From the NCBI RefSeq assembly GCF_900106065.1, contig NZ_LT629796.1, forward strand, positions 4,867,501 to 4,931,500: 64,000 bases of DNA, given 5' to 3'. The notes under the pieces were generated by a model, which saw only the letters and a program-made list of their open reading frames with translations, was not told the origin of the DNA and searched no databases. Source of the stretch: Pseudomonas mandelii (GTDB lineage: Bacteria; Pseudomonadota; Gammaproteobacteria; Pseudomonadales; Pseudomonadaceae). The translations under genes and the position numbers were made by a program. Shown here one piece after another: positions 29,092 to 36,723 of this stretch (within the stretch, counting starts at the first letter, position 1; each line of letters opens with the position of its first letter).

Positions 29092-30327
29092 ATGAAGCAT
29101 TTACTGTCCCGTCTGGCGTTGGCGGTGAGTCTGGCTGCGTCTGTGTTGCTGGCTCATGCGGATGATCAAGTCGTTCGTGGTGCCTATCTCGCCCGCGCCG
29201 CCGATTGCATGGCCTGCCACACCGCGCCGGGTGGCGCGCCGTATGCCGGTGGGCTGCCGATCGTCTCGCCGTTCGGCACGATCTACGGCACCAATATCAC
29301 CCCGAGCAAAGAGCACGGCATCGGTTTGTACAACGATGACGAATTCTTCGCCGCGCTCACCGAGGGCAAGCGTCGCGACGGCGCGAACCTGTACCCGGCG
29401 ATGCCGTACACCTCCTATCACTTGATGCCGCGCGCAGATTCCGATGCGATTCACGCGTACCTGAAAACCGTCGAGCCGATCGAACGGGCAGCGCCGGTCA
29501 CGAGCCTGAGCTTTCCGTTCAACGTGCGCCTGGGCTTGACGGGCTGGAACATGCTCTACGGCAAGGACGTGAAGCTGGAACCGGCCGACGGCAAAAGCGA
29601 AGCCTGGAAGCGCGGCCAGTACATGGTCGATGTGCTCGGTCACTGCGGCGAATGCCACACCCCGCGCGGCTTGCCGGGCGCGATGCAGCAGGACAAACGC
29701 ATGACCGGCGGAGTGCTCAACGGCTATCTGGCGCCTAGCCTGCTGGCCAACGACCTGGCCGCTCGCGGCTGGAATCATCAGGACCTGAGCACGTTCCTCA
29801 AACACGGCATGAGCGCCCAGGGCACGATGTTCAACGAGATGTTCCCGGTGTTTCACAACAGCACCCAAGGCCTCAATGAACCGGACCTGGCAGCGATGGC
29901 GACCTTCCTGCTCGGCGATCAACCGCCGACCGCGAAGGTTCTGACCGACGTGCCGCTGGACAAGCTCGGTGCCAGCGCCCAGCGCGGTCGTCAGGATTAC
30001 CTGAACGTCTGCGCCGGTTGCCACGCGGTCGGCGGCGAGGGCAAGCCGCACATCGCCGTGGCCATGCGCGGCAACACCACGCTGCGCCTGGAAGATCCGC
30101 GCAACCTGGTGCGGGTGATCGACGACGGCATTGGTGAGCAGAAATTCACCGGGTTCGAACACATGCAACCGATGCCGGGGTTCGCGGAGAAGCTCAGTCA
30201 CGAGCAACTCACCGATCTGCTCAACTACCTGCGTCAAGGGTGGGGTGGTCAGACAGGTGATCTGGCCGTGAGCGACGTGCAGACGTTGCGCGCCGATGCA
30301 CCGCCACTCGAGCACAAGGCGCACTGA
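29092..30327 (+). CDS. Triheme cytochrome c, electron acceptor subunit
   Basis: 411 aa from ATG 29092, two bases after the FeS gene. Signal peptide about 1-22 (SLAASVLLAHA). Three c-type heme sites: CMACH (about residue 40), CGECH (about 185) and CAGCH (about 308), each in a separate cytochrome domain, as in the cytochrome subunits of membrane alcohol and aldehyde dehydrogenases. It passes electrons from the Mo hydroxylase to the respiratory chain. Confidence 0.92.
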   Translation: MKHLLSRLALAVSLAASVLLAHADDQVVRGAYLARAADCMACHTAPGGAPYAGGLPIVSPFGTIYGTNITPSKEHGIGLYNDDEFFAALTEGKRRDGANLYPAMPYTSYHLMPRADSDAIHAYLKTVEPIERAAPVTSLSFPFNVRLGLTGWNMLYGKDVKLEPADGKSEAWKRGQYMVDVLGHCGECHTPRGLPGAMQQDKRMTGGVLNGYLAPSLLANDLAARGWNHQDLSTFLKHGMSAQGTMFNEMFPVFHNSTQGLNEPDLAAMATFLLGDQPPTAKVLTDVPLDKLGASAQRGRQDYLNVCAGCHAVGGEGKPHIAVAMRGNTTLRLEDPRNLVRVIDDGIGEQKFTGFEHMQPMPGFAEKLSHEQLTDLLNYLRQGWGGQTGDLAVSDVQTLRADAPPLEHKAH

Positions 30328-30328
30328 C

Positions 30329-31300
30329 ATGCAGCATCTCGATCTGCAAGTCGTGCGTCGGGCGCTGGAATGGTCGATGGCCGGCCAGCGCATCTGGCTG
30401 TGCACGGTGCTCGCCACCTATGGCTCGGCGCCGCGCGCGCCGGGCTCGTTGCTGGCGGTGAACACCGACGGACAATGGATCGGCTCGCTGTCCGGCGGCT
30501 GCGTCGAGGAAGACTTTCTCGAACGCGTCGCCGAGGGCGCGTTTGTTGATGCGGTCAGCGTGGTCCGTTATGGCGAAGGCGACGATCCGCATTCTCGTGT
30601 GAGTTTGCCCTGCGGTGGTGTGCTCGATGTACTGGTGGAGAAGCTCGAATCCAGGTGCGAGGTTCAGGCTCATTTGCGGGAACTGGAGTCAGCGTTGCTC
30701 GGCCAGCGGCGGCTGATCCGCGAGATCGATCTGGCCAGCGGTGCACGCAGCCTATTCACTGATCGTGAGCAGGGCGTGCGCATCGAACGGGAGATTGATC
30801 GGGTGCGCGTGCGGATCGGCGCGGCTCAGCGTTTGCTGTTGGCGGGGTATTCCAGCGTCGCCCAGGCGTGCGCGGAGTTTGCGGTTGGCCTCGGGTTCGA
30901 GGTGATTCTCTGTGATCCGCGCGACGAGGTGCTGGAAGGTGTCGTGCTGGAAAACGTTGAGATTCGTCGTCAATTGCCGTCCGTGTTCATTGCTGATGGC
31001 GGCTGCCACAGCGACACCGCGGTGGTGGCCTTGACTCACGATCCGCGCATTGACGATTTGGCGATGATGGAAGCCGTGCGCACCGAGGCGTTTTACATCG
31101 GTGTGATGGGCTCCCTGCAGACCTCGCAGAAGCGCTTCGAGCGGTTGCGCAGGATTGGTGGGTTGGGAGACGCAGCACTGGCGCGGATTCATGCGCCCAT
31201 CGGCCTGAATCTGGGCAGTAAAACCCCTGCGGAAATTGCCCTCGCCGTACTCGCCGACATCCTGCGAATCCGCAGCGGCATCGCACGGGATCGACTTTAA
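30329..31300 (+). CDS. XdhC-family molybdenum cofactor chaperone
   Basis: 323 aa from ATG 30329, one base past the cytochrome stop region. The N-terminal XdhC/CoxI domain has GSLSGGCVEEDFLE; the C-terminal Rossmann domain has LLAGYSSVAQACAEFAVGLG and ALTHDPRIDD. XdhC proteins bind sulfurated Moco and deliver it to their enzyme, here presumably the large subunit at 25726. Last gene of the four-gene operon. Confidence 0.88.
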   Translation: MQHLDLQVVRRALEWSMAGQRIWLCTVLATYGSAPRAPGSLLAVNTDGQWIGSLSGGCVEEDFLERVAEGAFVDAVSVVRYGEGDDPHSRVSLPCGGVLDVLVEKLESRCEVQAHLRELESALLGQRRLIREIDLASGARSLFTDREQGVRIEREIDRVRVRIGAAQRLLLAGYSSVAQACAEFAVGLGFEVILCDPRDEVLEGVVLENVEIRRQLPSVFIADGGCHSDTAVVALTHDPRIDDLAMMEAVRTEAFYIGVMGSLQTSQKRFERLRRIGGLGDAALARIHAPIGLNLGSKTPAEIALAVLADILRIRSGIARDRL

Positions 31301-31310
31301 ACACCATTCC

Positions 31311-31406
31311 CCTTGTGGGAGCGAGCCTGCTCGCGAAGAGGCCGGCACATCCAACATCCATGTTGACTGTTTCGCCGCCTTCGCGAGCAGGCTCGCTCCT
31401 ACAAAG
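31311..31406. repeat. REP palindrome pair (REPIN)
   Basis: GAGCGAGCCTGCTCGCGAAG near 31320 and TTCGCGAGCAGGCTCGCTCC near 31380 are opposed. It lies between the convergent XdhC and amine-oxidoreductase genes. Confidence 0.88.
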
Positions 31407-31420
31407 GATTTCAGTCGTTC

Positions 31421-32704
31421 TTAGTACCCGAACTTGTCCCGCAGCCCGTAATACCAAGCACCCAGCGCGGCAAACGGTGTGCGCAGCAATTGCCCGCCGG
31501 GGAACGGGTAGTGCGGCAGATCGGCAAACGCGTCGAAACGCTCAGCCTGGCCACGCAGCGCTTCGGCCAGCACCTTGCCCGCCAGGTGCGTGTACGTGAC
31601 GCCGTGGCCGCTGCAGCCCTGGGAATAGTAGATGTTGTCGCCGATCCGCCCGACCTGGGGAAGGCGCGAGAGGGTCAGCAGGAAATTGCCGGTCCAGGCG
31701 TAATCAATCTTCACGTCCTTGAGTTGCGGGAACGCCTTGAGCATCTTCGGCCGGATGATCGCTTCGATGTTCGCCGGATCCCGCGCGCCATAGACAACAC
31801 CACCCCCGAAGACCAGGCGCTTGTCGCCGGTCAGGCGGTAGTAATCGAGCAGGTAATTGCAGTCCTCGACGCAGTAATCCTGCGGCAGCAGACGCTTGGC
31901 CAATTCATCGCCCAAAGGCTCGGTGGTGATGACCTGAGTGCCGCAAGGCATCGACTTGGCCGCGAGTTCCGGCACCAGATTGCCGAGATAGGCATTGCCG
32001 GCCACGATAATGAACTTGGCCCTGACCTTGCCCTGCGGCGTATGCACCACCGGATTTGCGCCGCGCTCAATGCGGACCGCTGGCGACTGCTCATAAATAG
32101 TACCGCCCAGCGACTCGACCGCCGCCGCTTCGCCCAATGCCAGGTTGAGTGGGTGAATGTGCCCGCCGCTCATGTCGAGCATGCCGCCGACGTATTGCTC
32201 GCAGGCCACCACCTCACGTATGCGCTTTTGATCCAGCAACTCAAGCTGCGTATGACCAAAACGTTCCCACAGGCGTTTCTGCGATTCCAGATGGCCCATC
32301 TGCTTGGCAGTGATGGCAGCGAACACGCCACCGTCCTTCAAGTCGCACTGGATATTATATTTGGCGACCCGCTCACGAATGATCCGCCCGCCTTCAAACG
32401 CCATTTGCCCCAGCAACTGAGCCTGCTTGGGACCGACGCTGCGTTCGATCACATCAATGTCACGGCTATAACTGTTAACGATCTGCCCACCGTTACGGCC
32501 CGACGCACCAAAACCCACCTTGGCGGCTTCCAGCACCGTGACCTTGAAACCGTTCTCCAGCAAAAACAGGGCTGAGGACAGACCGGTGTAACCGGCACCG
32601 ATCACACAGACATCAGTCTCTACGTCATCCTGCAAGGCCGGGCGCGGCGGAACCGCATTGGCCGACGCGGCGTAATAGGATTCGGGGTAGGGGGTGTTCG
32701 CCAT
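31421..32704 (-). CDS. FAD-dependent amine oxidoreductase, gamma-glutamylputrescine oxidase-like
   Basis: 427 aa DAO-fold flavoprotein. FAD loop VCVIGAGYTGLSSALFLLEN (about residues 32-51), then FGASGRNGGQI, the signature of the PuuB/PauB and glycine-oxidase group. In Pseudomonas such enzymes oxidise gamma-glutamylated putrescine or related polyamines in the cytosol. No partner pau/puu genes are in view, so the substrate stays provisional. The start at 32704 lies 183 bases from the tRNA-Val gene. Confidence 0.8.
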   Translation of the reverse strand: MANTPYPESYYAASANAVPPRPALQDDVETDVCVIGAGYTGLSSALFLLENGFKVTVLEAAKVGFGASGRNGGQIVNSYSRDIDVIERSVGPKQAQLLGQMAFEGGRIIRERVAKYNIQCDLKDGGVFAAITAKQMGHLESQKRLWERFGHTQLELLDQKRIREVVACEQYVGGMLDMSGGHIHPLNLALGEAAAVESLGGTIYEQSPAVRIERGANPVVHTPQGKVRAKFIIVAGNAYLGNLVPELAAKSMPCGTQVITTEPLGDELAKRLLPQDYCVEDCNYLLDYYRLTGDKRLVFGGGVVYGARDPANIEAIIRPKMLKAFPQLKDVKIDYAWTGNFLLTLSRLPQVGRIGDNIYYSQGCSGHGVTYTHLAGKVLAEALRGQAERFDAFADLPHYPFPGGQLLRTPFAALGAWYYGLRDKFGY

Positions 32705-32846
32705 CCGGCTGCCTCTGTTTAATATATTTTACGAGTGCCTCGATCCTACCCGAGTTAAAAATCGACCGCCAGCCACCGGAAAATCTTCTTAACCGCCGCT
32801 AAATTAAATATTTTGCATATTCATAGGGTTAGCTCGAAAAAAGGTG

Positions 32847-32874
32847 TTGACACCCCTCCGGAATTCCGTAGAAT
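32847..32874 (+). promoter_or_regulatory. Strong sigma-70 promoter of tRNA-Val(GAC)
   Basis: TTGACA (32847-32852), 16-base spacer, TAGAAT (32869-32874), 13 bases before the mature tRNA 5' end. Confidence 0.8.
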
Positions 32875-32887
32875 GCCGCCTCACAGC

Positions 32888-32964
32888 AGGCACGTAGCTC
32901 AGTTGGTTAGAGCACCACCTTGACATGGTGGGGGTCGTTGGTTCGAGTCCAATCGCGCCTACCA
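32888..32964 (+). tRNA. tRNA-Val (anticodon GAC), prophage attachment target
   Basis: 77 nt with encoded CCA. Anticodon stem CCACC/GGTGG with loop TTGACAT gives GAC. The acceptor stem AGGCACG / CGCGCCT carries one A-C mismatch. From position 32916 to the 3' end it is repeated exactly at 40204, the right end of a prophage, so the 3' half of the present gene was supplied by the phage. Confidence 0.95.
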
Positions 32965-32998
32965 AACAAAATCCGCTCTGCTGGGCGGTCTAGAGGGG
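32916..32998. repeat. attL, 83-bp direct repeat (left)
   Basis: Begins in the anticodon stem of tRNA-Val(GAC), continues through the CCA end and 34 bases beyond it. Identical over all 83 bases to 40204-40286. Confidence 0.92.
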
Positions 32999-33023
32999 TC
33001 ACCGGAAACGGTGACCCCTTTTT
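32995..33023 (+). terminator. Terminator after tRNA-Val(GAC)
   Basis: Ten-base perfect stem GGGGTCACCG / CGGTGACCCC with GAAA loop and five T. It straddles the inner edge of attL, so its distal part is prophage DNA that replaces the tRNA's original terminator (now next to attR). Confidence 0.9.
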
Positions 33024-33062
33024 GCTTTCTGCGATTTGCAAAACTTTTGCAAAACTCCCACC

Positions 33063-33236
33063 TCAGAACGCCAACTCGGCGCTCACCTCCAAGTACTCGA
33101 TCTTCTTTTCGTCGTGCCCCTCCTGATAGTGCTTCGTCATCTTCTCGTCCGCATGGCCCAGTAGCGCCTGGATGTATTCCGTCGGGAATTTCTGCTGCTC
33201 GTAAAGCCATTGAGTGAAGGCCAGGCCAGTGCCGTG
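33063..33236 (-). pseudogene. Integrase C-terminal fragment (pointing to attL)
   Basis: Reads GLAFTQWLYEQQKFP, then IQALLGHADEKMTKHYQEGH, the end of a phage tyrosine recombinase: LLGH is the second active-site His region and the Tyr in KHYQEG the nucleophile. About 55 residues remain; the homology stops near 33236, and upstream in-frame residues come from the antisense of another integrase piece. Catalytic Arg and the DNA-binding domains are missing, so it is inactive. Confidence 0.8.
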
Positions 33237-33509
33237 TTCACCCGGCTGGGCAAAGGTGAGTGGACCAGTCACGACCTTCGCAAGGTGGCGCGTACCGGCT
33301 GGGCAGACATCGGCATTGACTATCTGATCAGTGAACTACTGATCAACCATTCCATGGGCCACAACGTGAAGGTGTACGTCCAATCAGACGTGATGAGTCG
33401 CAAGCGCGATGCCCTGGAGAAGTGGCATGCGCATTTAGATCAGTGTGGTTTTGACCTGATTCACGGATTGCCCGGCAGTAGATTGGGATATTCCGGTAAT
33501 GCCCCATAA
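33236..33509 (+). pseudogene. Second, unrelated integrase C-terminal fragment
   Basis: On the other strand, head to head with the first fragment. Reads FTRLGKGEWTSHDLRKVART (active-site HxxR), NHSMGHNVKVYVQSD (likely second His and Tyr) and RDALEKWHAHLDQCG. The two pieces are not similar to each other, so they come from two recombinases. Its 5' part is gone. It suggests a recombination between two elements, or an internal deletion, at this site. Confidence 0.75.
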
Positions 33510-33568
33510 GCCACGGAACATAAGGCCTGCGAGGCACTTCAAGAATCAACCATAGGCGAGGTTTAAAA

Positions 33569-34039
33569 ATGGGAATTCAAGCTGATTTAGCCGACCTGGC
33601 CGACCTGAAGCGCCTGGCCGACGCGATCCATGGCAAAGGCACGACAGTCGAGATGCTCAATCGCTGGGCGCAATTTGAGGCGGCCTGCAAACCAGAACTG
33701 ATCGTGGCCCTGATCGCCGAGAAGGAGCGATACGACGAAGGTATGCGCGCAATTGCATGCCAGTTAGGTGCTGGAGGCTACAACGCTACAGAACTTACGG
33801 CAGACCAGCTGCTGGCAAAGGTCTGCGATGGGCTGAATGCATTTACCGACACTTCCGGCTGCCTGCTGGATCAGGTTCGATCTGAGCGCGACCAACTCAA
33901 GTCAGTGGTTGATTCGCTCTCGGAAGCTGTCCGTGGTGCGATCAAATATGTTGCCTTTGCATTTGATCAGGGCATGGAAGGGGCTGAGCCTGCCGGATTG
34001 GCCATGGAAGATTCTGTGGCAATGGCTGGTCAGCTATGA
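33569..34039 (+). CDS. Phage-type hypothetical protein
   Basis: 156 aa, ATG start, mostly helical and acidic. The stretch CKPELIVALIAEKERYDEGM resembles short early proteins of temperate phages of the Ead/Ea22 kind, which pair an ALIAE helix with a variable tail; this is only a pattern impression. LDQVRSERDQLKSVVDSLSE could be a coiled coil. The stop overlaps ATG 34036 of the next DNA segment. Confidence 0.5.
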   Translation: MGIQADLADLADLKRLADAIHGKGTTVEMLNRWAQFEAACKPELIVALIAEKERYDEGMRAIACQLGAGGYNATELTADQLLAKVCDGLNAFTDTSGCLLDQVRSERDQLKSVVDSLSEAVRGAIKYVAFAFDQGMEGAEPAGLAMEDSVAMAGQL

Positions 34040-34088
34040 AGAAGCTCCACGGATCACTCCAGAAGCGCGAACTGAAGTTCATCGTCGA

Positions 34089-34349
34089 ATGCAACATCTA
34101 CCTGGGCAAGGGTATGCGGCTCGGGATCTTTCACTTCTCGAGTGCGAGCACTGCCTGGGGTCGGGATGGGTTTGCGGCCATACGCTCCAGACTCTTCCGT
34201 TGAGCTACGTTGTGCCGGTACTCAATGCGCGCTTGAAGGACGCGCTCACCGAGATCGCCAAGGCTCGCCATGTCATCGGCGGTGCCCAGGAACAACACGA
34301 ACAGAACAACCGCCGCGGTGCCGGCGCTTCGAACTTCACAGGGGATTGA
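34089..34349 (+). CDS. Small hypothetical phage protein with CxxC motif
   Basis: 86 aa if read from ATG 34089, but the frame is open further upstream and the true start is unclear. It contains CEHCLGSGWVCGH, a possible metal-binding knuckle, then a basic, helical tail (NARLKDALTEIAKARHVIGG). It ends three bases before the Q-like gene. ATG 34036 in another frame gives an alternative 55-residue peptide; one of the two frames is probably a result of decay. Confidence 0.35.
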   Translation: MQHLPGQGYAARDLSLLECEHCLGSGWVCGHTLQTLPLSYVVPVLNARLKDALTEIAKARHVIGGAQEQHEQNNRRGAGASNFTGD

Positions 34350-34352
34350 GTC

Positions 34353-34704
34353 ATGGCTTTCACACCAACATTTAAAGAGCGTACCGCCGAGGATCTGCTG
34401 GAGCATTGGGGCCGCTGGGTCGTGCTGGGTTCGGGTGTATCCTGCTGCGCCTCTCGCGAGAAGACGGTCCTGTCGCCGATGATCACCGATGATGATGCAC
34501 TGATGATTGACGGTCTGATGGGCCGTGCTGAAGCGCTACCCGGAATGTGGTCAGGTGCTCATGCGGTACTACACCTCTCGCGATAAGGCACTGATGGATG
34601 TAGGCAAGAAACTGGGCTTCGGTGAAGAGAAGACCAGGCAGCTTTGGAAGGCAGGAATTGCTTGGATTGATGGTGCTTTAGATATTCGTCGAGTGGCTGC
34701 TTAA
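34353..34704 (+). pseudogene. Frameshifted antitermination protein Q
   Basis: The first frame runs from ATG 34353 (MAFTPTFKERTAEDLLEHWG, MITDDDALMIDGLM) to a stop at 34586. The plausible continuation lies one base over: WAVLKRYPECGQVLMRYYTS, KALMDVGKKLGFGEEKTRQL, ending at 34704. One extra base near 34517-34520 would explain it. The composite (~116 aa) looks like the Q late regulators of Pseudomonas lambdoid phages, with a sigma-region-4-like C terminus. Position before the late promoter and lysis genes agrees. Confidence 0.7.
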
Positions 34705-34769
34705 AAATGTGCTAGGGAGAAGGCGCCGCAGCATAAGTCCGCTGTGCGCCATCCAAGTATTTCGGGTGG

Positions 34770-35219
34770 TCAGAGTGCCGAATTTGTATCAACCATTGCC
34801 TTCTTGGCTGACTGAAAATCTTCGCTAGAGAAATGAAGGAGAATGCTTCCCTCGAGCTCTACGGTTGCTGGGCCAGCAGTGATTGCCTTAGCCAAGAATG
34901 CTTTTCCTTTAACGGTTTCCGGTGACAGGATTCTTTTTCCGTTAATGCAGGCCTGAACGAACTTCACGTTCGTGCCATTCACCTTGTAAGGGCCAGCTGG
35001 CATAACGGCACTGTTTTGGCCTTCTCTACAAAACGAACCCGTCATATCCACCAGGTTCATGACGATCTGTTCTCCTTCGAACAGGCTTGCCATAGCAACT
35101 ACTTGTTGGTTCTCCGCTGGATCGAGAACGTACATAGTGGATGTGAATTGTCGCCATTGGGTAGCTTGAGCGGAAAGGGACATTGCAGATGTGAGAGCGA
35201 AGATAAATAGTCTTTTCAA
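34770..35219 (-). CDS. Secreted hypothetical protein (prophage cargo gene)
   Basis: 149 aa, TTG start at 35219 with AAGGAG seven bases upstream. Signal peptide MKRLFIFALTSAMSLSAQA, then a mature domain of ~130 residues with two Cys (FCREGQ, VQACINGK) likely disulfide-bonded. It is encoded against the phage late direction between Q and the late promoter, the classic position of a moron gene expressed from the lysogen. Family not recognised. Confidence 0.7.
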   Translation of the reverse strand: MKRLFIFALTSAMSLSAQATQWRQFTSTMYVLDPAENQQVVAMASLFEGEQIVMNLVDMTGSFCREGQNSAVMPAGPYKVNGTNVKFVQACINGKRILSPETVKGKAFLAKAITAGPATVELEGSILLHFSSEDFQSAKKAMVDTNSAL

Positions 35220-35311
35220 TTAAAACTCCTTTTTTTGAACATGGCGTGTGGCTCCGTTGGCGCGGTCGTTGGCGCAGGATGCAGGCAACATGATATTACA
35301 TCGCGAGGGAG

Positions 35312-35340
35312 TTGACAGGACCGGGGGCTAACTATAGATT
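35312..35340 (+). promoter_or_regulatory. Putative phage late promoter (pR'-like)
   Basis: TTGACA (35312-35317), 17-base spacer, TAGATT (35335-35340; overlapping TATAGA). Transcription would begin about 35346 and meet a terminator within 50 bases. Confidence 0.6.
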
Positions 35341-35370
35341 TCAGGTACTTTGCGGTTTTTCCGCGAGCAA

Positions 35371-35396
35371 AGCCCGACTCTGAAGTTGGGCTTTTT
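35371..35396 (+). terminator. Tandem terminator 1 (tR'-like)
   Basis: AGCCCGACT / AGTTGGGCT stem with a four-base loop (CTGA), then TTTTT. Confidence 0.8.
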
Positions 35397-35414
35397 GCTT
35401 TCTACTGTCCACAG

Positions 35415-35440
35415 AGCCTCGGCATTCGCCGGGGCTTTTT
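35415..35440 (+). terminator. Tandem terminator 2
   Basis: AGCCTCGGC / GCCGGGGCT stem with ATTC loop (one G-U pair), then TTTTT. Confidence 0.8.
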
Positions 35441-35530
35441 CGTTTTCAGCTCCACCACACCCATTGCTCCGAGCTGGGAGTGCTGCTGGAGCTGATTCAA
35501 ATCAAGTCATGCAGAGTCGGAGTCGAGCGC

Positions 35531-35860
35531 ATGGATCTACTGCATCGCCTGATCGACAAAGCTGAATGGCTTATCGCGGGCTTGATTGGAGCAATTGTTG
35601 CCAGTTGGTGGCACAAGGACGACCTTACTGATTGGCGAGCTTGGGCAATTTTCTTGGTCACTGGAGTGGCTTGTTCTCTGTACCTGACAGGCATGGTCAG
35701 TGCTTATCTCGGTGTCACAGAGCCGAGCATCGTCGCCGGCATCGGCTTTTTACTTGGCACCTTCAGCGGCTCACTTCTGGCGGCGATCAATCGCGCCATC
35801 AAAGCCGCGGACCTCTGGGCGATCATCCGTCAGCGGTTCGGCGGGGGTAATCCACCATGA
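35531..35860 (+). CDS. Phage holin
   Basis: 109 aa from ATG 35531, GGAG upstream. Three hydrophobic segments: EWLIAGLIGAIVASWW, AWAIFLVTGVACSLYLTGMV and IVAGIGFLLGTFSGSLLAAI, with a basic C terminus (RQRFGGG). First gene after the late terminators and followed by lysis-type genes, so it is the likely membrane-pore protein that times lysis. Intact. Confidence 0.75.
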   Translation: MDLLHRLIDKAEWLIAGLIGAIVASWWHKDDLTDWRAWAIFLVTGVACSLYLTGMVSAYLGVTEPSIVAGIGFLLGTFSGSLLAAINRAIKAADLWAIIRQRFGGGNPP

Positions 35861-36211
35861 ACTTCGAACTAATCAACTCTATTGATTGCAAGCGGCCTGA
35901 TTGCCTTATGGGCTACCTGGTGCGTGCTGAGCGGGAAGGTGAGAGACGGCATTGTCGGGAAGATCATCTATTCAACGATCGCCATCAGTGGCTTCGTTGT
36001 GATGACTCGAACCCAGAACATCTTCTTCAGCCCGACTACAGCGGGTTTGACACTGCATGTGTCGCTGGCATTGGCCGGTGTTCGCCATATCTTCATGGTT
36101 ACGTGGTGGCTGACGGTTAAAGGCTGGCTCTGCCGAACCCTCAACTGCGAACACTGCATGGGTTGCGATAAAGCCCCAGCCGAGCAGGTTGATCGCCGCA
36201 AGCATAGGTGA
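35857..36211 (+). pseudogene. Small phage membrane protein, probably frameshifted (second holin/antiholin type)
   Basis: ATG 35857 overlaps the holin stop but its frame soon diverges into non-membrane sequence. A frame from 35882 (TTG) gives 109 aa with membrane segments LIALWATWCVLSG, IIYSTIAISGFVVM and LHVSLALAGVRHIFMVTWW. The likely original is ATG 35857 joined to the 35882 frame by a single-base change near 35880. Alternatively, TTG 35882 is the real start and the gene is intact. Confidence 0.5.
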
Positions 36212-36217
36212 TGGCAA

Positions 36218-36648
36218 ATGCTTAAGATCGACGCCCGTACCAATGTGGAGGAGCTTTCGAAAGCTCTTCGCACGCTTGGTAGTAAGCAGATTCCTTTCGC
36301 CTTTGCTCTGATGGCCACACGACTGGCCATGCTCGTTAAGCAGGGGGAGCTCTCAGTGATGAGGGCTCGCCTTACCTAGTGTTCCAAGCCGAGATGGAGG
36401 CGTTTCAAGTGCGTCTTGAGCTGGAGCGCATGAAGGTGGATCGAATGGCATTCGCCGGACAGGTTCCGGTCAATGTGCTGGGTGCGCATCCGGGTGACTT
36501 TATCGTTCCTGAGGCGGATGGTGATTCCATCATTGGGATCGCAGTCCCTGCTTCTGTACTTACGTTTGAGCAATACCGACGAGCCGTGGGTATCGTGCAG
36601 AACGTGCTGCCTGACGGCCGCGCAAACATCCGGGTCAAGGTTGCATAA
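36218..36648 (+). pseudogene. Fused remnants of two late structural genes (deletion junction)
   Basis: A 53-codon start (MLKIDARTNVEELSKALRTL, KQIPFAFALMATRLA) looks like the N terminus of a minor tail component. A different frame then takes over near 36345: EGSPYLVFQAEMEAFQVRLE to the stop at 36648 with EQYRRAVGIVQNVLPDGRAN, a C terminus of a large virion protein. The two pieces meet around 36340-36350, so the structural module between them has been deleted. Exact parent genes not identified. Confidence 0.55.
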
Positions 36649-36723
36649 CCAGATTCCGGCTTTCACCCAGCATCGAATCGACAGGGCCGCATTGAGCGGT
36701 TTTTTTTCGCCTGGAGAAAAGCG

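Larger units (their letters stand above)
35220..35530. other. Gene-free late control region of the prophage
   Basis: No gene in this 311-base gap. It holds the -35/-10 pair at 35312-35340, then two strong terminators at 35371-35396 and 35415-35440, then the holin leader. The arrangement matches pR'-tR' of lambdoid phages, where Q protein lets polymerase read into the lysis genes. Confidence 0.6.

Noticed and set aside
25726..32704. Genomic island carrying the molybdenum hydroxylase
   Set aside because: No integrase, att repeat or composition change was seen between 19.6 and 32.7 kb.
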